Part shown: positions 25,834 to 34,624 of the stretch, piece after piece
How the letters are laid out: the number at the start of each line of letters is the position of its first letter
Position numbering within the stretch: the first letter of the stretch is position 1
Assembly (NCBI GenBank): GCA_964489245.1
Contig: CAZAXU010000014.1
Coordinates: 1 to 45,889 of the forward strand
DNA: 45,889 nucleotides
From: CAZAXU01 sp964489245
Lineage (GTDB): Bacteria; Bacteroidota; Bacteroidia; Flavobacteriales; Flavobacteriaceae
Reading direction: 5' to 3'
Position numbers and translations under genes: made by a program
Notes under the pieces: model-generated
Databases searched by the model: none
What the model saw: the letters and a program-made list of their open reading frames with translations, nothing else
Told to the model about the DNA's origin: nothing

Positions 25834-26592
25834 TTATTTTTTAAAATCTGTCTCAAGCAATTCGTTCATCAATTCATTGTATATCAACCTATAACAATAG
25901 TCTCTGAGTTCTTCTAAATCGTCTAGACTCAACTGATTCGTTGGAATAACGGGAAGAATTTTTACGCGCAATTTTCCGGGATATCCATAGTCAAAACTAT
26001 ATGGAAATTTCTTTTTATTGTCAAAATATACCATCGGAATAATTGGCAATTGATGTTCAATAGCCATTCTGAATGCTCCGTTTTTGAATTGGTCTAAAAT
26101 AAGATTTGTATCACTTGGAATACCCCCTTCAGGATATATTGCCACACTATTTCCTTTCTCAATATAATCAGCCACTTGGCGATACACATCCTTGCGACTT
26201 TTCATTGACTTTCTGTCTACGGTTACATTTGATTTTTTAAAAAGATATCCGAATATAGGTATTTTTGCCAATTCTTTCTTTCCTACAAAAACAAAAGGCA
26301 GTTTGATGGTTTGAAGCAAAACCATAATGTCAAGTTTTGATGTATGGTTCCCAATAATCATATATTGCTTCTTTTTATCAATAACCGCCTGATTATCAAC
26401 GTCTATCCGGAATCCCATGCAACAAATAATCCACCTTCCCCAAGTGCGTTTCAGCCAAGTGAACAACATTTGCCATCCAAAAATTATACTCAAATAAATC
26501 AATGGAAGAAAAAGAATCACCGGTATAGTCGCCGCTATGGCAAACCATAGATGCCACAGCATTCTCAATACTTTTTTTAGCCCCATTATCAT
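25834..26592 (-). CDS. plsC: 1-acyl-sn-glycerol-3-phosphate acyltransferase
   Basis: A membrane enzyme making phosphatidic acid. The N-terminus has one or two hydrophobic segments (residues about 12-35). The catalytic box is NHTSKLDIM (NHx4D), followed by KKELAKIPIFGYLFKKSNV and the phosphate-binding YPEGGIPSD. The open frame continues upstream to 26688, but that part lacks family likeness and crosses the promoter. Two ATGs fit, at 26592 and 26586. The canonical -7 box ends at 26597, so the transcript would begin almost at the start codon (leaderless or nearly so). If 26586 is used the protein is two residues shorter, 250 in place of 252. Confidence 0.88.
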   Translation of the reverse strand: MIMGLKKVLRMLWHLWFAIAATIPVILFLPLIYLSIIFGWQMLFTWLKRTWGRWIICCMGFRIDVDNQAVIDKKKQYMIIGNHTSKLDIMVLLQTIKLPFVFVGKKELAKIPIFGYLFKKSNVTVDRKSMKSRKDVYRQVADYIEKGNSVAIYPEGGIPSDTNLILDQFKNGAFRMAIEHQLPIIPMVYFDNKKKFPYSFDYGYPGKLRVKILPVIPTNQLSLDDLEELRDYCYRLIYNELMNELLETDFKK

Positions 26593-26596
26593 TCGG

Positions 26597-26626
26597 CAAA
26601 TATATGATTTTGTATTACCTTTGCAA
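26597..26626 (-). promoter_or_regulatory. plsC promoter (TTG-N19-TATATTTG)
   Basis: On the minus strand TTG (26626-26624), exactly 19 bp, then TATATTTG (26604-26597). This is the best match to the Bacteroidota consensus in the window. It leaves almost no leader before the plsC ATGs and overlaps the opposing trpS -7 element. Confidence 0.65.
26616..26623 (+). promoter_or_regulatory. -7 element of trpS
   Basis: TACCTTTG, 20 nt before the trpS ATG, lying within the spacer of the divergent plsC promoter. The two promoters therefore occupy the same DNA. Confidence 0.5.
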
Positions 26627-26643
26627 ACATAATAAAAAATCAA

Positions 26644-27621
26644 ATGGCAAGAATACTGACAGGCATCCAAAGCACCGGAACACCTCACCTGGGAAATATC
26701 CTAGGAGCAATTGTTCCCGCAATCCAAAAAGCCAAAGATTCAAAAAACGAATCTTTTTTGTTTATTGCAGATTTGCACTCTTTAACACAAATCAAAAATT
26801 CAAAAGAATTGGCAGAAAATACTTATAGCACGGCTGCAACATGGCTTGCTTTTGGTTTGGACACGGAGAAAACGATTTTCTACCGTCAATCTGATGTGCC
26901 GCAAACCACTGAACTGGCATGGTATTTAAGCACATTTTTTCCATTTCAACGTCTCAATCTGGCTCATTCTTTCAAAGACAAAGCCGACAGACTGCAAGAC
27001 GTAAACGCCGGATTGTTCACCTATCCGATGTTGATGGCTGCCGACATTCTGCTCTATGATGCTGAAATCGTTCCGGTGGGGAAAGACCAAAAGCAGCACT
27101 TGGAAATGACCAGAGATGTAGCTCAAAAACTCAACCGACAAATGGGAGAAATTTTTATCATTCCGGAAATTGAACTACAAAAAGAAACCATGTATGTTCC
27201 CGGAATCGACGGAAATAAAATGAGTAAATCCAGAAACAATATCATCAATATATTTTTACCCGACAAAAAGTTGCGCAAACAAATCATGCGAATCGTGACC
27301 GATAGCACACCACTTGAAGAACCTAAAAATCCTGACAACGACAACATTTTTGCTTTATACAAATTGCTTGCATCTCCGGAACAAACCGAAGCCATGAGAC
27401 AAAAATATCTAAATGGAAACTATGGATACGGTCATGCAAAACAAGAACTTTATGAACTGATTATCAACAACTTTGAAAAAGAAAGAGAGGCTTATAATTA
27501 CTATATGACACACCAAGACAAAATTGAAGATGCCTTGCAAAAAGGTGCCAAAAAAGCAAATATAATAGCCACTAAAGTCTTGAACAGAGTAAGAAATAAA
27601 CTAGGTTTCAGAAGTCTATAG
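26644..27621 (+). CDS. trpS: Tryptophanyl-tRNA synthetase
   Basis: A 325-residue class I aminoacyl-tRNA synthetase. The HIGH-type motif is in TGTPHLGNILGA (residues 11-22) and KMSKS is at 192-196. The tryptophan-binding region includes YPMLMAADILLYDA and VPVGKDQKQHLEMTRD. Its TAG is one base from the start of the ferredoxin gene, so both should be on one transcript. Confidence 0.96.
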   Translation: MARILTGIQSTGTPHLGNILGAIVPAIQKAKDSKNESFLFIADLHSLTQIKNSKELAENTYSTAATWLAFGLDTEKTIFYRQSDVPQTTELAWYLSTFFPFQRLNLAHSFKDKADRLQDVNAGLFTYPMLMAADILLYDAEIVPVGKDQKQHLEMTRDVAQKLNRQMGEIFIIPEIELQKETMYVPGIDGNKMSKSRNNIINIFLPDKKLRKQIMRIVTDSTPLEEPKNPDNDNIFALYKLLASPEQTEAMRQKYLNGNYGYGHAKQELYELIINNFEKEREAYNYYMTHQDKIEDALQKGAKKANIIATKVLNRVRNKLGFRSL

Positions 27622-27622
27622 C

Positions 27623-27853
27623 ATGGTGATTATCACTTTACAAAGAAAAAAATGTATTGGTTGCAATTATTGTGTCGAGGTTGCCGAAGAACAATTTCAA
27701 ATGTCTAAAAAAGACGGCAAAAGCATATTGCTTAATTCCTATGAAAAAAAAGGCTTTTTTACGCTCAAAGATGCCAATAATGAAATCTTCAATCAGGTCA
27801 AACAAGCAGCAGATCTCTGTCCGGCCGGAATCATATCGGTCAAATTGAAATAA
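27623..27853 (+). CDS. Single-cluster ferredoxin
   Basis: A 76-residue electron carrier with one iron-sulphur site: KCIGCNYC (CxxCxxC, residues about 11-17) and the distant LCPAGI cysteine. That gives four ligands for one [4Fe-4S] cluster, as in monocluster ferredoxins. There is no second cluster motif. It begins one base after trpS. Its partner is unknown; the next gene, ricT, encodes a cysteine-rich protein of an iron-sulphur family, which may or may not be meaningful. Confidence 0.85.
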   Translation: MVIITLQRKKCIGCNYCVEVAEEQFQMSKKDGKSILLNSYEKKGFFTLKDANNEIFNQVKQAADLCPAGIISVKLK

Positions 27854-27880
27854 GTATTTTAATTATCTGACAATAATCAT

Positions 27881-27888
27881 TATATTTG
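27881..27888 (+). promoter_or_regulatory. -7 element of the ricT-gldH-pbp1A unit
   Basis: TATATTTG, a perfect -7 consensus, 25 nt before the ricT ATG. No clear -33 TTG. Confidence 0.5.
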
Positions 27889-27913
27889 CTAGTTCATAAT
27901 TAAGGATTTTTAA

Positions 27914-29128
27914 ATGAAGAATGACACTTGTGATATAACCACAACTCAAAATATACCCGGCTGTTTTAAAATAGGAACTTGTGACATGAAATCTTGTCAT
28001 AAACTCACTGTTTTTGACTGGTTGAACGATATTCCTTTGCCCGGAGGAGAAGAAAGATTTCCCTATATTGAAGTTCGATTTAAAAATTCTCGGAAAGGAT
28101 TCTATTCCACCAACAACATTCGGTTGAATGTAGGTGATCTCGTCGCCGTAGAGGCAAAATCAGGACATGACATCGGCATGGTGTCAATGACAGGCGAATT
28201 GGTTCGTGTTCAAATGAAGAACAAAAATGCCGACCCCGATTCCATTTTGAAAGTATATCGAAAAGCTTCACAAAATGATATTGACAAGTGGCAAAAATAT
28301 AGAGCTCTGGAAGAAGAAGTAAAGTATGGCGCCAGAAAATATGTGATTAAGCACAATTTGCAAATGAAAATTTCGGATGTAGAATATCAAGGTGACGGAA
28401 CAAAGGTAACTTTTTATTATACGGCAGACGGCAGGGTGGATTTTCGTGAACTTATTAAAGATTTGGCGCGTGAATTTTCCACCAGAATAGAAATGCGCCA
28501 AATCGGCTTCAGACAAGAAGCCGCACGTCTCGGTGGAATTGGTTCTTGCGGAAGAGAACTTTGTTGTTCCAGTTGGCTGACAGATTTCAGAAGTGTCAGC
28601 ACTTCCACTGCCAGATATCAACAATTATCTCTTAATCCTCAAAAGCTCGCCGGACAATGTGGAAAATTGAAATGTTGTTTGAATTTTGAACTCGATTCTT
28701 ATATGGATGCACTCAAAGAATTCCCTGCAAACAATTTAAAATTGCAAACGGAAAAGGGAAACGCCAAATGGATTAAGTCGGATATTTTTAAAGGATATTT
28801 GTGGTATATGTACACCAACACAGAAGAAAATGGCAATACTTGGCATAAACTGACACTGGAGCAAGTTAATGAAATTGTTGATGTAAATAAACAAGACCAA
28901 AAAGTGCACAGCTTGGAAGAATATGCGTCAGAATTAGCATTACAAGAAATAGCTCCGGTTGATAGTTTTGAAAATGCTGTTGGGCAAGATAATATCAATC
29001 GCTTTAACGAAGTTAAAAAGAAAAGAAGAAAAAAACGAAGAAAAAAAAGAAACAACCATCAAAATCAAAAAAACAATAACAACCGCAAAAGCAACAAACA
29101 AAATCAAAAAAAGCAAAATGAAAAATAA
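27914..29128 (+). CDS. ricT: PSP1-domain regulatory iron-sulphur protein RicT (YaaT)
   Basis: A 404-residue protein of the PSP1/YaaT family. In Bacillus RicT joins RicA and RicF in a complex carrying [4Fe-4S] clusters that influences RNase Y-dependent mRNA processing; those partners are not seen here. The PSP1 core (residues about 50-270) has two cysteine clusters, SCGRELCCSSW and QCGKLKCCLNFE. Four more cysteines (6, 17, 23, 28) precede the core. The last 45 residues are an extremely lysine/asparagine/glutamine-rich tail, possibly RNA-binding. The stop overlaps the gldH start by 11 nt. The ricT-gldH-PBP order is familiar from flavobacteria. Confidence 0.9.
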   Translation: MKNDTCDITTTQNIPGCFKIGTCDMKSCHKLTVFDWLNDIPLPGGEERFPYIEVRFKNSRKGFYSTNNIRLNVGDLVAVEAKSGHDIGMVSMTGELVRVQMKNKNADPDSILKVYRKASQNDIDKWQKYRALEEEVKYGARKYVIKHNLQMKISDVEYQGDGTKVTFYYTADGRVDFRELIKDLAREFSTRIEMRQIGFRQEAARLGGIGSCGRELCCSSWLTDFRSVSTSTARYQQLSLNPQKLAGQCGKLKCCLNFELDSYMDALKEFPANNLKLQTEKGNAKWIKSDIFKGYLWYMYTNTEENGNTWHKLTLEQVNEIVDVNKQDQKVHSLEEYASELALQEIAPVDSFENAVGQDNINRFNEVKKKRRKKRRKKRNNHQNQKNNNNRKSNKQNQKKQNEK

Positions 29129-29606
29129 ATTGTTCATTCTTTTTCTAACGGCAACAATACTTAGTGCTTGCAACAATGATATCATTTATGAAAAAACCCA
29201 AGATATCAACAATGCACGATGGCACAAAGATTCTGTTGTTGGCTTGCAGTTTAAACCGGAACTTGAACAATCTTATGATTTATATTTTTTATTAAGAAAC
29301 GACAATAACTATCCATATAGCAATATTTTTTTGATTGCAAGCATAGAGGATGAAAAAATTACCAGTGTTGATACGCTTGAATATGAAATGGCAACTCCCG
29401 AAGGAAAATGGCTGGGAAACGGTATTTGGGATTTAAAAGAAAGTAAATTAATCTATAAAACAAACTATAAGTTCTCTGACACTTTGACCAAGACATTCAG
29501 CATTCGGCAAGCTGTGAGAAAAACCGGAAAAGTCAAAGGAGATTCCATTTTAAAAGGAATTGTATCAGTAGGGATTGTCATTGAAAAACATCAGCAACAA
29601 CAATAA
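29118..29606 (+). CDS. gldH: Gliding motility lipoprotein GldH
   Basis: A 162-residue lipoprotein: signal peptide with lipobox LSAC (Cys18), then a beta-rich domain with the family landmarks RWHKDSV, YDLYFLLRNDNNYPYSN and GNGIWDLKESK. GldH is one of the accessory lipoproteins needed for gliding in Flavobacterium; its molecular role is not established, and its presence does not prove that this organism glides. The start is the ATG at 29118, within the ricT tail; the longer frame from 28959 is a shadow of ricT. Confidence 0.88.
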   Translation: MKNKLFILFLTATILSACNNDIIYEKTQDINNARWHKDSVVGLQFKPELEQSYDLYFLLRNDNNYPYSNIFLIASIEDEKITSVDTLEYEMATPEGKWLGNGIWDLKESKLIYKTNYKFSDTLTKTFSIRQAVRKTGKVKGDSILKGIVSVGIVIEKHQQQQ

Positions 29607-29620
29607 AACGATTTATTGAA

Positions 29621-31957
29621 ATGAAAAAGAAAATACAAACAAATAATTTTAAAAAATATATCAAATGGTTCTGGATGTTATTCTTTTCAGGACTGCTGCT
29701 TTTGGCATTGATATTTTTTGCGGCAGCCCAAGGATGGCTAGGTTATATGCCGGATTTTAAAGTGCTTGAAAATCCAAAATCCAATTTATCTACACAAATC
29801 TTCTCGGAAGATGCTAAAGTTATCGGAAAATTTTATATCACTGAAAACCGAACACCAATCAGATATGACGAGCTTTCTCCATATCTATCTCAAGCCTTGG
29901 TTGCCACCGAAGATGAACGCTATTATGATCATTCCGGAATTGATTTTAGAAGTTTAACGCGTGCCATTGTTTTTTTGGGAAAAAAAGGTGGAGGAAGTAC
30001 GGTCACACAACAACTCTCCAAACTCTTGTTTCATAAACGAGAAAACAGTAGCCTACCAAAAAAAGTTATTCAAAAAATAAAAGAACAAATAATTGCTGTT
30101 CGATTGGAAAAACAATATACCAAAAATGAAATCATTGCCATGTATCTCAATCAATTCGATTGGTTAAATCAGGGAGTCGGCATAAAATCCGCTTCCCGTA
30201 TTTATTTCAACAAAGAACCAAAAGATTTGAAAATTGAGGAAGCCGCAACACTGGTAGGAATGCTAAAAAACCCCTCGAATTATCGTCCTATCAGTCGTAA
30301 AGAACACACCAGAAAGCGACGAAATGTTGTATTTCACCAAATGGCAAAAAACGGATACATCAGTGAAAAAGAAAAAGATTCACTTCAAAAATTGCCTTTA
30401 GAACTGGATTTTAAACCTGAACGACATGACGAAGGAATGGCAACTTATTTACGTGAATATATCAGAAAATTTGTAGGAAACTGGGCGAAAGAACATCCAA
30501 AAGAAGACGGTAGTTTCTATAGCATTTATACTGACGGTCTAAAAATATTCACCACTATAGATTCCAGACTTCAAGCCAATGCAGAAGAAGCCGTAAAAAC
30601 TCATATAAAAAACCTACAAACCATCTTCAATAAACAACTTAGCGACAAAAAGTCTTATAAAAACGCACCGTTCTTTTTCAAAGATTTGAATGCAAAAAAA
30701 ACACAGAAAGAGATTGCCAAGATTATGAACAGAGCCATGCATAGTTCAGAAAGATGGCGCGTGCTGAAAAAAGCAGGACTAAACGATAAAGAAATTGAGA
30801 AGACATTTCATGAAAAAAAACAAATGAAAGTCTTTTCTTGGAATGGAGAAATTGATACTCTAATGACTCCACTGGATTCCATCAGATATTACAAACGTTT
30901 TTTGCTTGCAGGCTTGATGTCTATGGAACCAAGTTCCGGACATATCAAAGCTTGGGTAGGAGGCATAAATTTCAAACACTTTAAATATGATCATGTCAAA
31001 CAAGGAGCCAGACAAGTGGGATCAACATTCAAACCTTTTGTCTACGCTACGGCAATCAACCAAAAACATCTTTCTCCTTGTGACGAATTTCCAAATGTAC
31101 CCTACACCATTGAAAAAGGAAGATGGAACCTGAAAAAACCTTGGACACCTAAAAATTCCGGTCCCTACGGAGGTAAAATGACACTAAAACAAGCCTTGGC
31201 AAACTCCGTAAATGTTATCACAGCACAACTTATAGACATGGTAGGCCCTCAACCCGTGGTTGACCTTGCCAAAAACCTAGGCGTTAAAAAAGAAATTCTA
31301 CCCGTTCCTTCCATTGCCCTAGGAACTCCGGATATTTCACTATATGAAATGGTTGGCGCTTTAAACTCTTTCTCAAATAAAGGCGTTTACATAGAGCCTT
31401 TTGTCATCAGTCGAATCGAAGACAAAAACGGAGTTATTTTATATGAAAAAATTCCGGAAACTAAAGATGTTATCAGTCCTGAAATCGCTTACACGGTTAT
31501 CAATCTGATGCAAGGAGTGACCCAATATGGCACAAGCTCTCGCCTGAGAGGTTCTTGGGCAAAAGACGTGAAATTCTATAAAGAGGTAATTACCGGATAT
31601 CCCTATGATTTCAAAAATGAAATTGCCGGAAAAACCGGTACCACACAAAATCAATCGGATGGATGGTTTATGGGAATGGTTCCTAACTTGACCACTGGAA
31701 TTTGGGTCGGCGCTGAAGATCGTTCCGTTCATTTTAAAAGCATTCGATATGGACAAGGAGCTACGATGGCTCTGCCAATTTGGGGATACTATATGAAGAA
31801 AAATTATAAAGATAAGGAATTGAAAATTTCAAAAAGTTCATTCCCCAGACCGGCAAACATCGGTATCAGATTGAACTGTGATGAAAATAAAACAACCGAT
31901 GAGAAAGACAATAATAAACCAAAAGATGACAAAGACGATGACGATCTGGATGGATAA
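29621..31957 (+). CDS. Class A penicillin-binding protein (PBP1A type)
   Basis: A 778-residue bifunctional peptidoglycan synthase. It has a short cytoplasmic start, one membrane helix (residues about 15-36), a GT51 glycosyltransferase domain with catalytic Glu97 in ATEDERYYDH and GGGSTVTQQLSKLL, then a transpeptidase domain. In the latter the nucleophile is Ser468 in GSTFKPF, SVN is in LANSVNVITA, and Lys671-Thr672-Gly673 in AGKTGTTQNQSDGWF. The last 25 residues form a very acidic, aspartate-rich tail of unknown purpose. It begins 14 nt after gldH. Confidence 0.95.
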   Translation: MKKKIQTNNFKKYIKWFWMLFFSGLLLLALIFFAAAQGWLGYMPDFKVLENPKSNLSTQIFSEDAKVIGKFYITENRTPIRYDELSPYLSQALVATEDERYYDHSGIDFRSLTRAIVFLGKKGGGSTVTQQLSKLLFHKRENSSLPKKVIQKIKEQIIAVRLEKQYTKNEIIAMYLNQFDWLNQGVGIKSASRIYFNKEPKDLKIEEAATLVGMLKNPSNYRPISRKEHTRKRRNVVFHQMAKNGYISEKEKDSLQKLPLELDFKPERHDEGMATYLREYIRKFVGNWAKEHPKEDGSFYSIYTDGLKIFTTIDSRLQANAEEAVKTHIKNLQTIFNKQLSDKKSYKNAPFFFKDLNAKKTQKEIAKIMNRAMHSSERWRVLKKAGLNDKEIEKTFHEKKQMKVFSWNGEIDTLMTPLDSIRYYKRFLLAGLMSMEPSSGHIKAWVGGINFKHFKYDHVKQGARQVGSTFKPFVYATAINQKHLSPCDEFPNVPYTIEKGRWNLKKPWTPKNSGPYGGKMTLKQALANSVNVITAQLIDMVGPQPVVDLAKNLGVKKEILPVPSIALGTPDISLYEMVGALNSFSNKGVYIEPFVISRIEDKNGVILYEKIPETKDVISPEIAYTVINLMQGVTQYGTSSRLRGSWAKDVKFYKEVITGYPYDFKNEIAGKTGTTQNQSDGWFMGMVPNLTTGIWVGAEDRSVHFKSIRYGQGATMALPIWGYYMKKNYKDKELKISKSSFPRPANIGIRLNCDENKTTDEKDNNKPKDDKDDDDLDG

Positions 31958-32004
31958 GGCAAAAACCCCATAATTAAAAAATATTCAACCAAAGGCAAAC
32001 AAAT

Positions 32005-33030
32005 ATGTTAAATGAAAATCTCAATCCCGACAAAAATCAACTTCCAAAAGAAGATTTGGAAATTGAAAAAAGATTGCGCCCTTTAACATTCAGTGATTTC
32101 TCCGGACAAGAGCAAGTTATTGAAAATCTTAAGATTTTTGTCGAGGCGGCAAATCTCAGGGATGAGGCCTTAGACCACACTCTTTTTCATGGACCACCCG
32201 GACTGGGAAAAACAACGTTGGCACATATTCTGGCAAACGAGCTGGGAGTAAATCTCAGAATCACATCAGGTCCCGTTCTGGACAAACCCGGAGATCTTGC
32301 CGGACTATTAACCAATTTAGAAGAAAGAGATGTTCTTTTTATCGATGAGATTCATCGACTTTCTCCAATTGTTGAGGAATATTTATATTCCGCTATGGAA
32401 GACTATCGTATAGACATTATGATTGAAAGCGGTCCCAATGCCAGAACCGTTCAAATACATTTAGAACCTTTCACTTTAATCGGAGCAACTACACGTTCAG
32501 GACTACTGACTGCACCCATGCGTGCCAGATTCGGTATTAATTCCAGATTAAACTATTATACAAAAGAGCTCCTGACCAATATTGTACAACGAAGTGCCGG
32601 CATTTTGAAAGTTCCAATTACCATGGAAGCTGCCATTGAAATTGCAGGACGAAGTCGAGGTACTCCCCGTATTGCCAACGCACTACTTCGTCGAGTTCGA
32701 GATTTTGCACAAATTAAAGGAGATGGAAAAATCACCATCCAAATTGCAAAATATGCCTTGGAAGCACTCAATGTCGATGAACACGGATTGGATGAAATGG
32801 ACAACAAAATCTTATCCACCATTATCAATAAGTTCAAAGGAGGACCGGTGGGCATCAGTACACTTGCCACTGCTGTAGGTGAAAACGGAGAAACCATAGA
32901 AGAAGTATATGAACCCTTTCTGATTCAAGAAGGATTTTTGATGCGTACCCCTCGCGGACGAGAAGCCACAGAAATTGCCTATAAACATCTTGGACGCACA
33001 AAAGATTCGTCACAAGGAAAATTATTCTAA
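32005..33030 (+). CDS. ruvB: Holliday junction branch migration ATPase RuvB
   Basis: A 341-residue AAA+ motor that drives Holliday junction migration with RuvA and RuvC. It shows Walker A GPPGLGKTTLAHILA, Walker B LFIDEIHRL, sensor 1 LIGATTRSGLL, the arginine-finger region RARFGINSRL, and the winged-helix end GFLMRTPRGREAT. Full length. ruvA and ruvC are not adjacent. It lies 47 bp after the PBP gene. Confidence 0.97.
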   Translation: MLNENLNPDKNQLPKEDLEIEKRLRPLTFSDFSGQEQVIENLKIFVEAANLRDEALDHTLFHGPPGLGKTTLAHILANELGVNLRITSGPVLDKPGDLAGLLTNLEERDVLFIDEIHRLSPIVEEYLYSAMEDYRIDIMIESGPNARTVQIHLEPFTLIGATTRSGLLTAPMRARFGINSRLNYYTKELLTNIVQRSAGILKVPITMEAAIEIAGRSRGTPRIANALLRRVRDFAQIKGDGKITIQIAKYALEALNVDEHGLDEMDNKILSTIINKFKGGPVGISTLATAVGENGETIEEVYEPFLIQEGFLMRTPRGREATEIAYKHLGRTKDSSQGKLF

Positions 33031-33046
33031 ATCAACTGATTACATC

Positions 33047-33634
33047 ATGAAAACTTCGAAAAAAATATTAATTTTGAATGCACATCCTGACAAGAACAGT
33101 TTTTGTGCCGCGTTGAGTGAACAATATTTGAAAGGAGCAAAAAAAGTGACCGCAGAAGTAAAACTCATCCATCTTATCGACTTAAATTTTAATCTCATTC
33201 TCAAAAACAGACAAAATCCTGAAAAAGATTTGGAACCGGATCTGCTAGAAATTCAGAAAGATATCAAAAATGCTGAACATTTGGTTTTTGTCTATCCCAC
33301 TTGGTGGGGAACTTATCCGGCTTTATTAAAAGGTTTTATAGATAGAGTTTTTCTTTCCGGATTTGCTTATAAATCTAAAGAAAACAGCTTGCTTTGGAAC
33401 AAATTGTTGACAGGAAAAACTGCCAGAATAATTGTGACAATGGATACTCCAAAATGGTATTATTATCTGTTTTATGGCAAACCCGGGCATAATTCCATAA
33501 AAAAAAATATTTTGGAATTTTGCGGAATTAAACCTGTAAAAATCACAACACTAACCCCTATAAAAAAATCTACCGGGCAAACCAGAAATAAATGGCTGGA
33601 AAAAATTGAAAAGCTTGGAGAAAAAATGATATAA
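33047..33634 (+). CDS. Flavodoxin-fold NAD(P)H oxidoreductase
   Basis: A 195-residue protein of the flavodoxin-2/NQO family. The FMN/FAD-binding start is ILILNAHPDKNSFCAALSE and the second flavin-contact region VFVYPTWWGTYPALLKGFIDRVF. Members reduce quinones or act as ancillary subunits of potassium efflux systems; the substrate is unassigned here. The start is the ATG at 33047, since the longer frame would overlap ruvB by 56 nt without family likeness. Its stop is 2 nt from queG. Confidence 0.88.
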   Translation: MKTSKKILILNAHPDKNSFCAALSEQYLKGAKKVTAEVKLIHLIDLNFNLILKNRQNPEKDLEPDLLEIQKDIKNAEHLVFVYPTWWGTYPALLKGFIDRVFLSGFAYKSKENSLLWNKLLTGKTARIIVTMDTPKWYYYLFYGKPGHNSIKKNILEFCGIKPVKITTLTPIKKSTGQTRNKWLEKIEKLGEKMI

Positions 33635-33636
33635 AA

Positions 33637-34572
33637 TTGACATCTTCTTATAAAACTGAAATAACGAGAGCAATCAAACAAAAAGCACTTGAGCTTGGTT
33701 TTGAAAGTGTCGGTATTGCACAAGCCGGGTTTCTTGAAGATGAGGCAAAAAAATTCGAAAGCTGGTTGTCAAAAGCTTATCACGGCAAGATGCAATATCT
33801 CGAAAATCACTTTGATAAACGCCTTGATCCCACAAAATTGGTTCTCGGAGCGAAAAGTGTTATTTCGCTAAGCTTTAACTACTTTCCAAAAAAAACTCAA
33901 GATTCCGATAACTACAAAATAGCCAAATATGCCTATGGAAAAGATTATCATTTTCTTTTAAAATCCAAACTTAAAGAATTGATGAACTTTATTTTAGAAC
34001 ACGTTGGCGATGTACAAGGTCGTGTATTTACGGATTCTGCTCCCGTTTTGGAAAGAGCATGGGCAAAAAAATCGGGTATCGGTTGGAATGGAAAACACTC
34101 TTTGATTATTCAAAAAAACAAGGGTTCTTTTTTCTTTTTAGCTGAAATAATTATCGACTTGGAATTGGAATACGATTATCCTTTTTCAACCGATTATTGC
34201 GGAACCTGTACCAACTGTATCGACAACTGCCCCACAGAAGCCATTCTGCCCGACAGAATGCTTAATGCATCAAAATGTATTTCTTATTTGACCATAGAAC
34301 TCAAAGAAGAACTTCCCGCAGATATGAGAGGAAAATTTGAGGATTGGATGTTTGGTTGCGATATTTGCCAAGACGTGTGTCCTTGGAATAAATTCTCGCT
34401 GCCACATCAAAATGATTTTTTTAATCCTCATCCGGATTTGCTGAATATGACCAAAAACGATTGGGAAGAAATCACCGAAGATATTTTTAAAAACATTTTT
34501 AAAAAATCTGCCGTAAAAAGAACAAAATACTCCGGATTAAAAAGAAATATTAATTTCCTGAAACAAAATTGA
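33637..34572 (+). CDS. queG: Epoxyqueuosine reductase
   Basis: A cobalamin-dependent iron-sulphur enzyme doing the last step of queuosine tRNA modification. The 311-residue protein has two ferredoxin-like motifs, CGTCTNCIDNCPTEAI and GCDICQDVCPWN, for two [4Fe-4S] clusters, plus the conserved DSAPVLERAWAKKSGIGWNGKHS block near residues 130-150. The only reasonable start is a TTG two bases after the previous stop; no ATG or GTG lies before the conserved N-terminal helix. Translation is probably coupled to the oxidoreductase gene. Confidence 0.93.
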   Translation: MTSSYKTEITRAIKQKALELGFESVGIAQAGFLEDEAKKFESWLSKAYHGKMQYLENHFDKRLDPTKLVLGAKSVISLSFNYFPKKTQDSDNYKIAKYAYGKDYHFLLKSKLKELMNFILEHVGDVQGRVFTDSAPVLERAWAKKSGIGWNGKHSLIIQKNKGSFFFLAEIIIDLELEYDYPFSTDYCGTCTNCIDNCPTEAILPDRMLNASKCISYLTIELKEELPADMRGKFEDWMFGCDICQDVCPWNKFSLPHQNDFFNPHPDLLNMTKNDWEEITEDIFKNIFKKSAVKRTKYSGLKRNINFLKQN

Positions 34573-34599
34573 TTTTTAGAATTATTTAAAAAAAAATGA

Positions 34600-34607
34600 T
34601 AATTTTA
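34600..34607 (+). promoter_or_regulatory. Possible -7 element of the potassium channel gene
   Basis: TAATTTTA followed by CC, one mismatch from TAnnTTTG, 17 nt before the TTG start. It supports that start. Confidence 0.35.
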
Positions 34608-34624
34608 CCAAAAATCCATCAGAC

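Noticed and set aside
26593..26688. Longer plsC start at 26688
   Set aside because: It would overlap trpS on the opposite strand, cross both promoters and add 32 residues with no family likeness.
28268..28624. Long antisense frames within ricT, leuS, purL and others
   Set aside because: They lie wholly inside well-identified genes, lack family likeness and have low-complexity or cysteine/serine-rich translations typical of shadows.
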